Source: JACMQX01 sp044225675
GTDB taxonomy: Bacteria > Pseudomonadota > Gammaproteobacteria > Burkholderiales > Burkholderiaceae_C
Assembly: GCA_044225675.1 (NCBI GenBank)
Contig: JBGAIH010000038.1
Span: forward strand, 1 to 47,236
DNA length: 47,236 nt
Reading direction: 5' to 3'
The stretch's first letter is position 1; every line of letters starts with the position of its first letter. The translations under genes and the position numbers were made by a program. The notes beneath the pieces were generated by a model. The model was not told where the DNA came from and searched no databases. It saw nothing but the letters and a program-made list of their open reading frames with translations. Below are positions 16,108-25,257 of the stretch, piece after piece.

Positions 16108-19100
16108 GGGGAGCCTCCTGGAGGATGCGGCTCATGGCCTCGAACTGGAACTGGCGCGCCAGCTCGCGCATCTCGTGCACGAAGCCCGACGCCGCCGGAT
16201 GCGCGGCCTCGATCTCGTCGAGCAGATTCATGATGCCGCGGTAGTAGCCGAGCGTGACGACTTCGCCCAGCGCCGCCAGCTCGGCAGCCGGCGGGTAGAC
16301 CCGTGCGGCCGGCGCCACCGCTGCCGCCTGCACTGGCGGCGCGGCGGGCGCGGCCGAACCGGCTTCCTGCCAGACCAGCGAGAGCCGCCGCTCCAGCCAG
16401 TCGAGCAGCTCGGCGTGCCGCACCGGCTTGAGAATGAAGTCCTCGGGCCGGATGCCCACCGCGTTGTCGAGCCCCTTGTCGAAGGCATTGGCCGACACGA
16501 TGGCGATGTGCGGCGTCACCGGCCCGCCCGGGGGCTCCTGCCGGAGCCGGCGGATCGTCTCCCAGCCGTCGATGCCCGGCATGGCCAGGTCCATCAGGAT
16601 CGCGTCGGGCTGGTAGCCCGCAGCGATCAGGTCGAGGCAGTCGTGGCCGCTGGCGGCCGTGCGCAGCTCGAAGCCCAGCGGCTCCAGCAGGCTCACCAGG
16701 AGGTCGCGGTCGGCCTCCTCGTTGTCGACCACGAGCACGCGGCGGCGTGCGCCTTCGTAGCCGCGCCGGGGCCGCGCTGCCGCCGCCGGCACCGCCCCCC
16801 CGCCGCCCTGGCGCACGTGCGCCTCCGGCAGGAACAGCTTGACGCGGAACACCGAACCCTGGCCGGGCGTGCTCGTGGCCGTGAGCTCGCCGCCCATGAG
16901 GTCGGTGAGCATCTTGGCGATCGTCAGCCCCAGCCCCGCGCCGGGCGCCGCCGGGCCTGCCGTGGCGGCACGGGTGAAGGGCTCGAAGATGCGATCCATC
17001 TCCTCGGGGGTGAGGCCCGGGCCGGTGTCCTCGATCTCGATGCTCGCGATCTCGCGCGCATGCCGCACGCGGAAGGTCACGCTGCCGGCGGCGGTGAACT
17101 TGATCGCATTGCCCAGCAGGTTGATGAGGATCTGGCGCACGCGCTTCTCGTCGGCCCGCACCACCTCGGGCAGCACGCCGTCGGCCTCGAAGTGAAAGCG
17201 CAGCCCCTTGCCCGAGGCCTGCAGCTCGAACATGCCGGCCATCTCATGCACGAGGTCGGAGAACTGCATCGGCTTGACGGTGAGCGTGAGCTTGCCGGCC
17301 TCGATCCGCGCGATGTCCAGCGTGCCCTCGATCAGCGACAGCAGATGCTCGCCGCCGCGCCGGATCACGTGGACCGCCTGCTTGCGGTGCGGCGGCACGT
17401 TCGGGTCCTCGCCCATCAGCTGCGCGTAACCGAGGATGCTGTTGAGCGGCGTGCGCAGCTCGTGGCTGATGGCGCTGATGTAGCGGCTCTTGGCCTGGTT
17501 GGCCTGGTCGGCCACGCGCTTGGCCTGCTGCAGGGCCTCGTCGGTCTGGCGGTGCGACTCGATCTCGCGCATCAGCAGATGGGTCTGCCGGTTCGACTCC
17601 TCCTGCGCGACCTGCCGGCTCTTGTGCGCGAGCACCAGCCACCAGGCCACGATGCCGGCGCTCACCACCAGGGCCATGTAGGCCTTGAGAAAGCCCGACT
17701 TGAGCGCCGCCTCGGGCGCCTCGTACATCTGCGCGTCGCTGAGTGCCTGGTTGAGTGCCTGCAGCTCCTGGTGGTAGAGCAGGCCGAACACCGTGGCCAG
17801 CAGCGGCACGATGATCAGCATGAGCAGGATGAAGTGGCCCAGGCCCGTGTCCAGGTACGGCCAGACGCGGCGCGGCAGCAGCCAGCGCAAGGTGGCCGAC
17901 CATTGCGACGAGAGGCTGGCGCTCGGCTTGCACAGGTCGCCGCAGCGCGCGTCCAGCGTGCAGCACAGCGAGCAGATCGTGCCCTGGTAGGCCGGGCAGT
18001 GCGCCATGTCGGGGCCTTCGTACTCGCGCTCGCAGATCACGCAGCGGCGCAGCGCCGTGCCCAGGTAGGGGCCGCCATCGGCCGGATCGGAGCGCCGCGC
18101 GATGTAGTAGCGCCCGCGCGTGAACCAGGCGATCAGCGGCGCGGTGACGAAGGCGGTGGTCATCGCGATGACCGCCGAGAAGGCCTGCGCCAGCGGGCCG
18201 AACAGGCCCAGATGTGCCGAGATCGACAGGGCCGAGGCCAGCGCCATCGCGCCGACGCCCACCGGGTTGATGTCGTACAGGTGCGCGCGCTTGAACTCGA
18301 TGCCCTTGGGCGACAGGCCCAGCGGCTTGTTGATGACGAGGTCGGCCACCACCGCCATGATCCAGGCGATGGCGATGTTGGAGTACAGGCCCAGCACGTC
18401 GCCCAGGGCCTGGAACACGTTCATCTCCATCAGCATGAACGCGATCAGGGTGTTGAACAGCACCCACACCACCCGGCCCGGATGGCTGTGCGTGAGGCGC
18501 GAGAAGAAGTTCGACCAGGCCAGCGAGCCGGCATAGGCGTTGGTGACGTTGATCTTGAGCTGCGAGATCACCACGAACAGCGCGGTCGCGGCCACGGCCC
18601 AGCCGTAGTTCGGGAACACGTACTCGTAGGCGGCCAGGTACATCTGGTTCGGGTCCACCGCCCGGTCCACCGGCACCATGTGGGTGATCGCGAGGTAGGC
18701 CAGAAACGCGCCGCCGAGCATCTTGATCACGCCCAGGATCACCCAGCCCGGCCCGCCCGCCAGCACGCCGAACCACCAGCGCCGGCGGTTGGCCTCGGTC
18801 TGGACGGGCATGAAGCGCAGGTAGTCGGCCTGCTCGCCCATCTGCGTGATCAGCGCGATGCCCACCGTCAAGGCAGCACCGAACAGGTGCATGTCGAACT
18901 CGGACGTGAAGGTCTTTTCACCTTTGTAGTGCGTGATGCCGGCAAACGCACCAGGATCGATCGCGAACACATAGACGAAAGGCACCACCAGCATGAACAG
19001 CCACAGCGGCTGCGTCCAGACCTGCAGCCGGCTGATCACCGACACGCCATGCGTGACCAGCGGGATCACCACCAGCGCGCAGACCAGGTAGCCCCACACC

Positions 19101-19630
19101 GGCGGAATGCCCAGCGCCAGCTCGAGCGCGTAGGCCATCACGGCCGCTTCGAGCGCGAAGAAGATGAAGGTGAACGAGGCGTAGATCAGCGAGGTGAGGG
19201 TCGAGCCGATGTAGCCGAAGCCCGCGCCGCGCGTGAGCAGGTCCATGTCCACGCCGTGGCGCGCTGCATAGACGCTGATGGGCAGGCCCGCCAGGAAGAT
19301 GATGAGCCCCGTCGCCACGATGGCCCAGAAGGCGTTCATGAAGCCGTACTGCACCAGCAGTGTGGCGCCCACCGCCTCCAGGATGAGGAACGAGGCCGCG
19401 CCGAAGGCCGTGTTGGCCACCCGCCACTCCGACCACTTGCGAAAGCGCTGCGGCGTGTAGCGCAGCGCGTAGTCCTCCATCGTCTCGCTCGCGACCCAGC
19501 TGTTGTAGTCGCGCCGCACCTTGACCACGCGCTGCGGCGCGTCCTCGTCCGCCCTTGCGGAAGCGCCGGGTGCGCCGGGCTCGCCGGGTACGCCGGACAC
19601 GGGGTGGATCGGGATGACGGTTTCGTTCAC
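16088..19630 (-). CDS. NCS1 permease-histidine kinase-receiver fusion (transporter-like sensor)
   Basis: About 1180 aa. Residues 40-510 are an NCS1-family (cytosine/purine/allantoin type) permease with about 12 helices. A cysteine-rich patch follows (C530, C533, C545, C553, C556, C557, C563, C567), probably metal-binding. Two more helices (about 598-620 and 648-668) precede a coiled coil. The kinase core has H723 in ISHELRTPLN, NLLGNAIKFT and the GLGLTIAK G-box. The receiver has D1014 in LMDLAMPG and K1068. A tail of about 110 aa follows. The permease part may sense or import a nitrogen compound. The start is uncertain: GTG 19630 is used because the alternative ATG at 19735 would make the urease promoter coding. 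It diverges from ureA. Confidence 0.88.
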   Translation of the reverse strand: MNETVIPIHPVSGVPGEPGAPGASARADEDAPQRVVKVRRDYNSWVASETMEDYALRYTPQRFRKWSEWRVANTAFGAASFLILEAVGATLLVQYGFMNAFWAIVATGLIIFLAGLPISVYAARHGVDMDLLTRGAGFGYIGSTLTSLIYASFTFIFFALEAAVMAYALELALGIPPVWGYLVCALVVIPLVTHGVSVISRLQVWTQPLWLFMLVVPFVYVFAIDPGAFAGITHYKGEKTFTSEFDMHLFGAALTVGIALITQMGEQADYLRFMPVQTEANRRRWWFGVLAGGPGWVILGVIKMLGGAFLAYLAITHMVPVDRAVDPNQMYLAAYEYVFPNYGWAVAATALFVVISQLKINVTNAYAGSLAWSNFFSRLTHSHPGRVVWVLFNTLIAFMLMEMNVFQALGDVLGLYSNIAIAWIMAVVADLVINKPLGLSPKGIEFKRAHLYDINPVGVGAMALASALSISAHLGLFGPLAQAFSAVIAMTTAFVTAPLIAWFTRGRYYIARRSDPADGGPYLGTALRRCVICEREYEGPDMAHCPAYQGTICSLCCTLDARCGDLCKPSASLSSQWSATLRWLLPRRVWPYLDTGLGHFILLMLIIVPLLATVFGLLYHQELQALNQALSDAQMYEAPEAALKSGFLKAYMALVVSAGIVAWWLVLAHKSRQVAQEESNRQTHLLMREIESHRQTDEALQQAKRVADQANQAKSRYISAISHELRTPLNSILGYAQLMGEDPNVPPHRKQAVHVIRRGGEHLLSLIEGTLDIARIEAGKLTLTVKPMQFSDLVHEMAGMFELQASGKGLRFHFEADGVLPEVVRADEKRVRQILINLLGNAIKFTAAGSVTFRVRHAREIASIEIEDTGPGLTPEEMDRIFEPFTRAATAGPAAPGAGLGLTIAKMLTDLMGGELTATSTPGQGSVFRVKLFLPEAHVRQGGGGAVPAAAARPRRGYEGARRRVLVVDNEEADRDLLVSLLEPLGFELRTAASGHDCLDLIAAGYQPDAILMDLAMPGIDGWETIRRLRQEPPGGPVTPHIAIVSANAFDKGLDNAVGIRPEDFILKPVRHAELLDWLERRLSLVWQEAGSAAPAAPPVQAAAVAPAARVYPPAAELAALGEVVTLGYYRGIMNLLDEIEAAHPAASGFVHEMRELARQFQFEAMSRILQEAPHEHTSP

Positions 19631-19670
19631 GTCCCCACGGGTGCAGGTTCCGTGCCCGGACGGCCACACA

Positions 19671-19701
19671 GGTGCGCCATCCGGCGTACATTCGGTGCGC
19701 C
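19671..19701. promoter_or_regulatory. Direct repeat GGTGCGCC upstream of the urease promoter
   Basis: Two identical GGTGCGCC octamers at 19671-19678 and 19694-19701 have starts 23 bp apart, about two helical turns. They lie 16-46 bp upstream of the -24 element of the urease promoter and between the divergent kinase and ureA genes. They could bind an activator, but do not fit the NtrC consensus well. Confidence 0.35.
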
Positions 19702-19716
19702 GCAAGGCCCTGCCGC

Positions 19717-19731
19717 GGCACGTACCTTGCT
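19717..19731 (+). promoter_or_regulatory. Sigma-54 (-24/-12) promoter candidate for urease
   Basis: The sequence CGGCACG-TACC-TTGCT matches the RpoN consensus TGGCACG-N4-TTGCW at all but the first base. The invariant GG (19717-19718) and GC (19729-19730) have the exact 12-base offset. Predicted start is near 19741, leaving a leader of about 27 nt to the ureA ATG. Sigma-54 control fits nitrogen-regulated urease. Confidence 0.6.
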
Positions 19732-19767
19732 CCATAATCATTCGACAACCCACCAGACAGCGGCCCC

Positions 19768-20070
19768 ATGGAACTCACACCCCGGGAAAAAGACAAGCTC
19801 CTTCTCTTCACCGCCGCCTTGCTGGCCGAGCGGCGCAAGGCCCGCGGCCTCAAGCTCAACTACCCGGAAGCCGTGGCCTACATCAGCGCCGCCGTCATGG
19901 AGGGTGCACGCGACGGCAAGACCGTGGCCCAGCTCATGAGCGAGGGCCGCACGCTGCTCACCCGCGCCGACGTGATGGACGGCATCCCCGAGATGATTGC
20001 CGACATCCAGGTCGAAGCCACCTTCCCCGACGGCACGAAGCTCGTGACCGTCCATCAGCCCATCGTCTGA
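19768..20070 (+). CDS. ureA: Urease gamma subunit
   Basis: Smallest structural subunit of the nickel enzyme that hydrolyses urea to ammonia and carbamate. The 100-aa product has the canonical start MELTPREKDKLLLFTAALLA and conserved LNYPEAVAYISAAVMEGARD and GIPEMIADIQVEATFPDGTKLVT. Gamma and beta are separate genes, as in most proteobacteria. It is first in a seven-gene run, with ureD absent from the usual upstream place. No strong ribosome binding site precedes the ATG. Confidence 0.97.
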   Translation: MELTPREKDKLLLFTAALLAERRKARGLKLNYPEAVAYISAAVMEGARDGKTVAQLMSEGRTLLTRADVMDGIPEMIADIQVEATFPDGTKLVTVHQPIV

Positions 20071-20130
20071 CGGCGCATGCCGATCGCGCCACTGCCCGAG
20101 TCCCCCACCAGAACACCGAGGAGCCTTCCC

Positions 20131-20796
20131 ATGCATGCCACGCCCACGACCGCCCTGCCGGCGCGCCCCTGCGCCGCCGACTCCGCAAGCACCCTGCAGC
20201 GCGAGCGATCGGGCGTGACGGCCCGCCGCCTCGCGCTGGCCGCGCTCGCAACGCTGCCGGCGCTCGCATCGGCCCACACCGGGGCCGACGCCGGCACGCA
20301 CCATGGCTTCATGGCGGGACTGATCCATCCGTTCACGGGCCTGGACCATCTCGCCGCCATGCTGGCCGTCGGCATCTGGAGCGCGCTGGCCATGCGGCCC
20401 GTCTGGGCGGCGCCGGGCGCCTTCGTCGCGCTGCTGGCCGTGGGCGCCGTCGCGGGCTTCAGCCTCACGGGCATCCCGATGGTCGAGCCGATGATCGCGG
20501 CCTCGCTGCTGGCCTGCGGCCTGCTCGTCGCCTGGCGCCAGCGCCTTCCGATGGCGCTGGGCCTGGGCCTCGTCGGCCTGTTCGCCTTCTTCCATGGCGC
20601 GGCGCACGGCATGGAACTCGCCGGTGACGGCCGCTGGGCCGCGCTCGCCGGCATGGTGCTGGGCACTGCCGCGCTGCATGCGGCAGGCATCGCCATCGGC
20701 CGCTTCGGCCTCGCGCGGCACCGCCTCCTGCAGCAGGCCACGGGCGCGGCCATCGGCCTGCTCGGCGTCGTCATGCTGGCACGCCTGGCGGCCTGA
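20131..20796 (+). CDS. ureJ: HupE/UreJ family nickel-type permease
   Basis: Predicted inner-membrane protein of 221 aa with about six helices after an N-terminal signal-like region. The family motif HPFTGLDHLAAMLAVG and the histidine-rich start of the mature part (AHTGADAGTHHGF) fit nickel uptake for urease or hydrogenase maturation. GAGGAG lies 8 bases before ATG 20131, which was chosen over an upstream start at 20077. It sits between ureA and ureB as in many Burkholderiales urease operons. Confidence 0.9.
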   Translation: MHATPTTALPARPCAADSASTLQRERSGVTARRLALAALATLPALASAHTGADAGTHHGFMAGLIHPFTGLDHLAAMLAVGIWSALAMRPVWAAPGAFVALLAVGAVAGFSLTGIPMVEPMIAASLLACGLLVAWRQRLPMALGLGLVGLFAFFHGAAHGMELAGDGRWAALAGMVLGTAALHAAGIAIGRFGLARHRLLQQATGAAIGLLGVVMLARLAA

Positions 20797-20809
20797 GGAG
20801 CAGCGGCCC

Positions 20810-21115
20810 ATGATTCCCGGCGAACTCATCACCGACGGCCCCGACCACCCGATCAACACCGGCCGGCGCACGCTCACCGTCGTCGTGCAGAACAACGGCA
20901 CGCGGCCGATCCAGGTGGGATCGCACTACCACTTCGCCGAGACCAATGCCGCGCTCGGCTTCGACCGCGCGGCCGCGCGCGGCATGCGGCTGAACATCGC
21001 CTCGGGCACGGCCGTGCGCTTCGAGCCCGGGCAGCAGCGCACGGTGGAGCTGGTGGAGTTTGCCGGCGCACGCGCGATCTACGGTTTCCGCGGCATGGTT
21101 CAGGGAGCACTGTGA
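20810..21115 (+). CDS. ureB: Urease beta subunit
   Basis: This 101-aa structural subunit has the canonical MIPGELI start and conserved QVGSHYHFAETNAAL, FDRAAARGMRLNIASGTAVRFEPGQ and VELVEFAGARAIYGF. The start at 20810 is set by the family N-terminus; GAGGAG lies 9 bases upstream within 15 bp of the ureJ stop. One base separates its TGA from the ureC ATG. Confidence 0.97.
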   Translation: MIPGELITDGPDHPINTGRRTLTVVVQNNGTRPIQVGSHYHFAETNAALGFDRAAARGMRLNIASGTAVRFEPGQQRTVELVEFAGARAIYGFRGMVQGAL

Positions 21116-21116
21116 C

Positions 21117-22835
<1,719 letters not shown>

Positions 22836-22846
22836 ATTTTTTTCCG

Positions 22847-23611
22847 ATGCTGCAAGTCTCCAAGCTTCTGCCTCGGGGCCAGGGGCTGGCCCCGGTGCTC
22901 CTCAAGCGCGCCGCCACTGTGTCGCTCGACTGGGACGTGCGCCAGAAAAGCCGCTTCGACGCCACCGACTCGCAGGGCCGAACGCTCGGCGTGTTCCTGC
23001 CGCGCGGCACGCTGGTGCGCGGCGGCGACGTGCTCGTGGCCGAAGACGGCTCGCTGATCCGCGTGCAGGCCGCGCCGCAGCCGGTGCTCGTGATCACCCA
23101 CTGCAGCGCGCACGGCACGCCCTTCGACCTCACGCGCGCGGCCTACCACCTGGGCAACCGCCACGTGCCGATCGAGCTGCGGCCCGACCATCTCAAGATC
23201 GAGCCCGACCACGTGCTGGCCGAGATGCTGCGCAACATGCACCTGATCGTGAACGCGCAGGACGCGGCCTTCGAACCCGAAGGCGGCGCCTACGGAAGCC
23301 ATGGCAGCCATGGCAGCCATGGCGGACACAGTCACGGACATGATCACGGGCACGGCCATGGCCACGGTCACGATCATCATGACCACAGCAGCCATGACCA
23401 CCACGGCCACGATCACGGCGCGCACCACCATCACGCCCATGGCCCGGCGCCGGGCGCGGACACGGGCTTTCGCCCCTGGGCGCCTGCGCCCGAGGCCACC
23501 GGCGGCGTGACGGACTCGGAACCGGCCTCCACGCCGGCGGGTGCCGACGACCCCGCCCCTGATCCCTCGCCCGGTCACCGCCATGGCCACGACGCTCCCC
23601 ACCGCCACTGA
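22847..23611 (+). CDS. ureE: Urease accessory nickel chaperone with two histidine-rich tails
   Basis: Delivers nickel to apo-urease. Residues 1-145 are a normal UreE (RGTLVRGGDVL, RAAYHLGNRHVPIE, PDHVLAEMLRNMHL). The C-terminus is unusually long: about 50 residues with 24 histidines, mostly (H-G/D)n repeats, then about 40 Pro/Ala-rich residues, then a second cluster of five histidines at the very end. The total of 254 aa compares with about 160 in Klebsiella. It starts 12 bp after ureC, and its last 29 bp overlap ureF. Confidence 0.95.
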   Translation: MLQVSKLLPRGQGLAPVLLKRAATVSLDWDVRQKSRFDATDSQGRTLGVFLPRGTLVRGGDVLVAEDGSLIRVQAAPQPVLVITHCSAHGTPFDLTRAAYHLGNRHVPIELRPDHLKIEPDHVLAEMLRNMHLIVNAQDAAFEPEGGAYGSHGSHGSHGGHSHGHDHGHGHGHGHDHHDHSSHDHHGHDHGAHHHHAHGPAPGADTGFRPWAPAPEATGGVTDSEPASTPAGADDPAPDPSPGHRHGHDAPHRH

Positions 23612-24359
23612 CGCGGCAGGTGCCGCAGCAGGTGCCGCAGCAGGGGTAGTGCCCGGCGCATCCGCCCTGCCCGCAGCCAGTCTGCTCCAGCTGATCTGGC
23701 TCGCCTCGCCGGCGCTGCCGGTGGGCGGCTTCTCCTATTCCGAAGGGCTGGAGGCCGCCGTCGATCGCGGGCTCGTGACCGACGAGGCCTCGGCCGCCCG
23801 CTGGCTGGCCGACCAGCTGCAGCTCACGCTCGCGCGCGGCGACCTGGCCGCCTGCGCGCGTGCCATCGACGCCTGGCGCGATGGCGACACGGCGCGCGTG
23901 CAAACGCTCAACGACTGGGTGCTCGCCACGCGCGAGACCAGCGAGCTGCGCCTGCAGAGCACGCAGATGGGCCGCTCGCTCGTCGAGTGGCTGCGCAACC
24001 ATGAGCTGGGCGACGCCGACTCGCCCTGGCCCGCGCGCGTGGCCTGGCTGGCCGGCATCGAGCCGACCTATCCCGTGGCCTTCGCGCTCGGCGTGGCCGC
24101 CACGCAGGCCGCGCCGCGCGAGGGCCTGCTCGCGCTGGCCTTCGGCTGGGCCGAGAACATGATGCAGGCGGCGCTCAAGGCCGTGCCGCTGGGCCAGAGC
24201 GCGGGCCAGCGCATCCTGGCGCGGCTGGCGCGCGAGATCCCGGGCGCGGTCGACCATGCGCTCACGCTGGACGACGACACGCGCCAGGCCTTCAGCCCCA
24301 TGCTCGCCATCCTCTCGGCGCAGCACGAGGCGCAGTATTCACGGCTGTTCCGCTCCTGA
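23583..24359 (+). CDS. ureF: Urease accessory protein UreF
   Basis: Part of the UreD-UreF-UreG complex that carbamylates and loads nickel into urease. The 258-aa product shows LIWLASPALPVGGFSYSEGLE, TRETSELRLQSTQMGRSL and YPVAFALGVAA. The N-terminal 30 residues are an Ala/Gly extension encoded partly by a tandem repeat (GCAGGTGCCGCA twice, near 23617-23640). ATG 23583 overlaps the end of ureE by 29 bp; a slightly later start cannot be excluded. Confidence 0.93.
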   Translation: MATTLPTATDAAGAAAGAAAGVVPGASALPAASLLQLIWLASPALPVGGFSYSEGLEAAVDRGLVTDEASAARWLADQLQLTLARGDLAACARAIDAWRDGDTARVQTLNDWVLATRETSELRLQSTQMGRSLVEWLRNHELGDADSPWPARVAWLAGIEPTYPVAFALGVAATQAAPREGLLALAFGWAENMMQAALKAVPLGQSAGQRILARLAREIPGAVDHALTLDDDTRQAFSPMLAILSAQHEAQYSRLFRS

Positions 24360-24481
24360 GGCGCACGCAGCCGCCGACCCCACTGCACCGCTTCAACGAA
24401 CTTCTCCATCCACGATCTGCCACGGCACCTCCAACGGCACCTCCCACGCCATCTCTCACGACCCGAACCGGACACCTCACC

Positions 24482-25135
24482 ATGAGCCCCCTGCACCACA
24501 TCCCCCGCCGCACCAAGAAACTGCCGCCCCTGCGCGTGGGCATCGGCGGCCCCGTCGGCTCCGGCAAGACCACGCTGCTCGAAATGCTGTGCAAGGCGAT
24601 GCGCGACAAGTACGACCTCGTGGCCATCACGAATGACATCTACACCAAGGAAGACCAGCGCCTGCTCACCGTCAGCGGCGCGCTGCCGGCCGAGCGCATC
24701 ATGGGTGTGGAGACGGGCGGCTGCCCGCACACCGCCATCCGCGAGGACGCCTCCATCAACCTCGAAGCCATCGACCGCATGCTGGGGGACTTTCCCGACG
24801 CCGACGTGGTGTTCGTGGAAAGCGGCGGGGACAACCTCGCCGCCACCTTCAGCCCCGAACTCAGCGACCTGACGATCTACGTCATCGACGTGGCGGCCGG
24901 CGAGAAGATCCCGCGCAAGGGCGGCCCCGGCATCACCAAGAGCGACCTGTTCGTCATCAACAAGACCGACCTCGCCCCCTACGTGGGCGCCGACCTCGGC
25001 GTGATGGAGCAGGACACGATCCGCATGCGCACCGGCCACAACGGCCTCAAGCCCTTCGTCATGACCAACCTCAAGACCAACGCCGGTCTGGCCGAGGTGA
25101 TCTCGTTCATCGAGACCAAGGGCATGCTGGCCTGA
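24482..25135 (+). CDS. ureG: Urease accessory GTPase
   Basis: SIMIBI-class GTPase of 217 aa that powers nickel insertion. It has the P-loop GGPVGSGKTT, the metal-binding GGCPHTAIREDAS, FVESGGDNLAATFSPELSD and the guanine-recognition NKTD. It lacks a histidine-rich N-terminus, matching the view that UreE is the nickel store. It follows ureF by 122 bp, the largest gap in the operon, and faces the glutaminase gene. No ureD follows. Confidence 0.97.
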   Translation: MSPLHHIPRRTKKLPPLRVGIGGPVGSGKTTLLEMLCKAMRDKYDLVAITNDIYTKEDQRLLTVSGALPAERIMGVETGGCPHTAIREDASINLEAIDRMLGDFPDADVVFVESGGDNLAATFSPELSDLTIYVIDVAAGEKIPRKGGPGITKSDLFVINKTDLAPYVGADLGVMEQDTIRMRTGHNGLKPFVMTNLKTNAGLAEVISFIETKGMLA

Positions 25136-25257
25136 CACCTCTCGCCTGAGCCCCGACGCGGGCCGGCGCGCCGCAGGCACCAGCGGCGTGCCGATCTTGT
25201 TCATGATTTGCGACAACGGGGCGCCATGCCCTCGTTTGGCGGATGTGATGCAAGGGC

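Noticed and set aside
15950..19939. A 1329-codon open frame on the plus strand
   Set aside because: It is antisense to the permease-kinase fusion and ureA, rich in His/Arg/Gln and without any domain; an artefact of high GC on the opposite strand.
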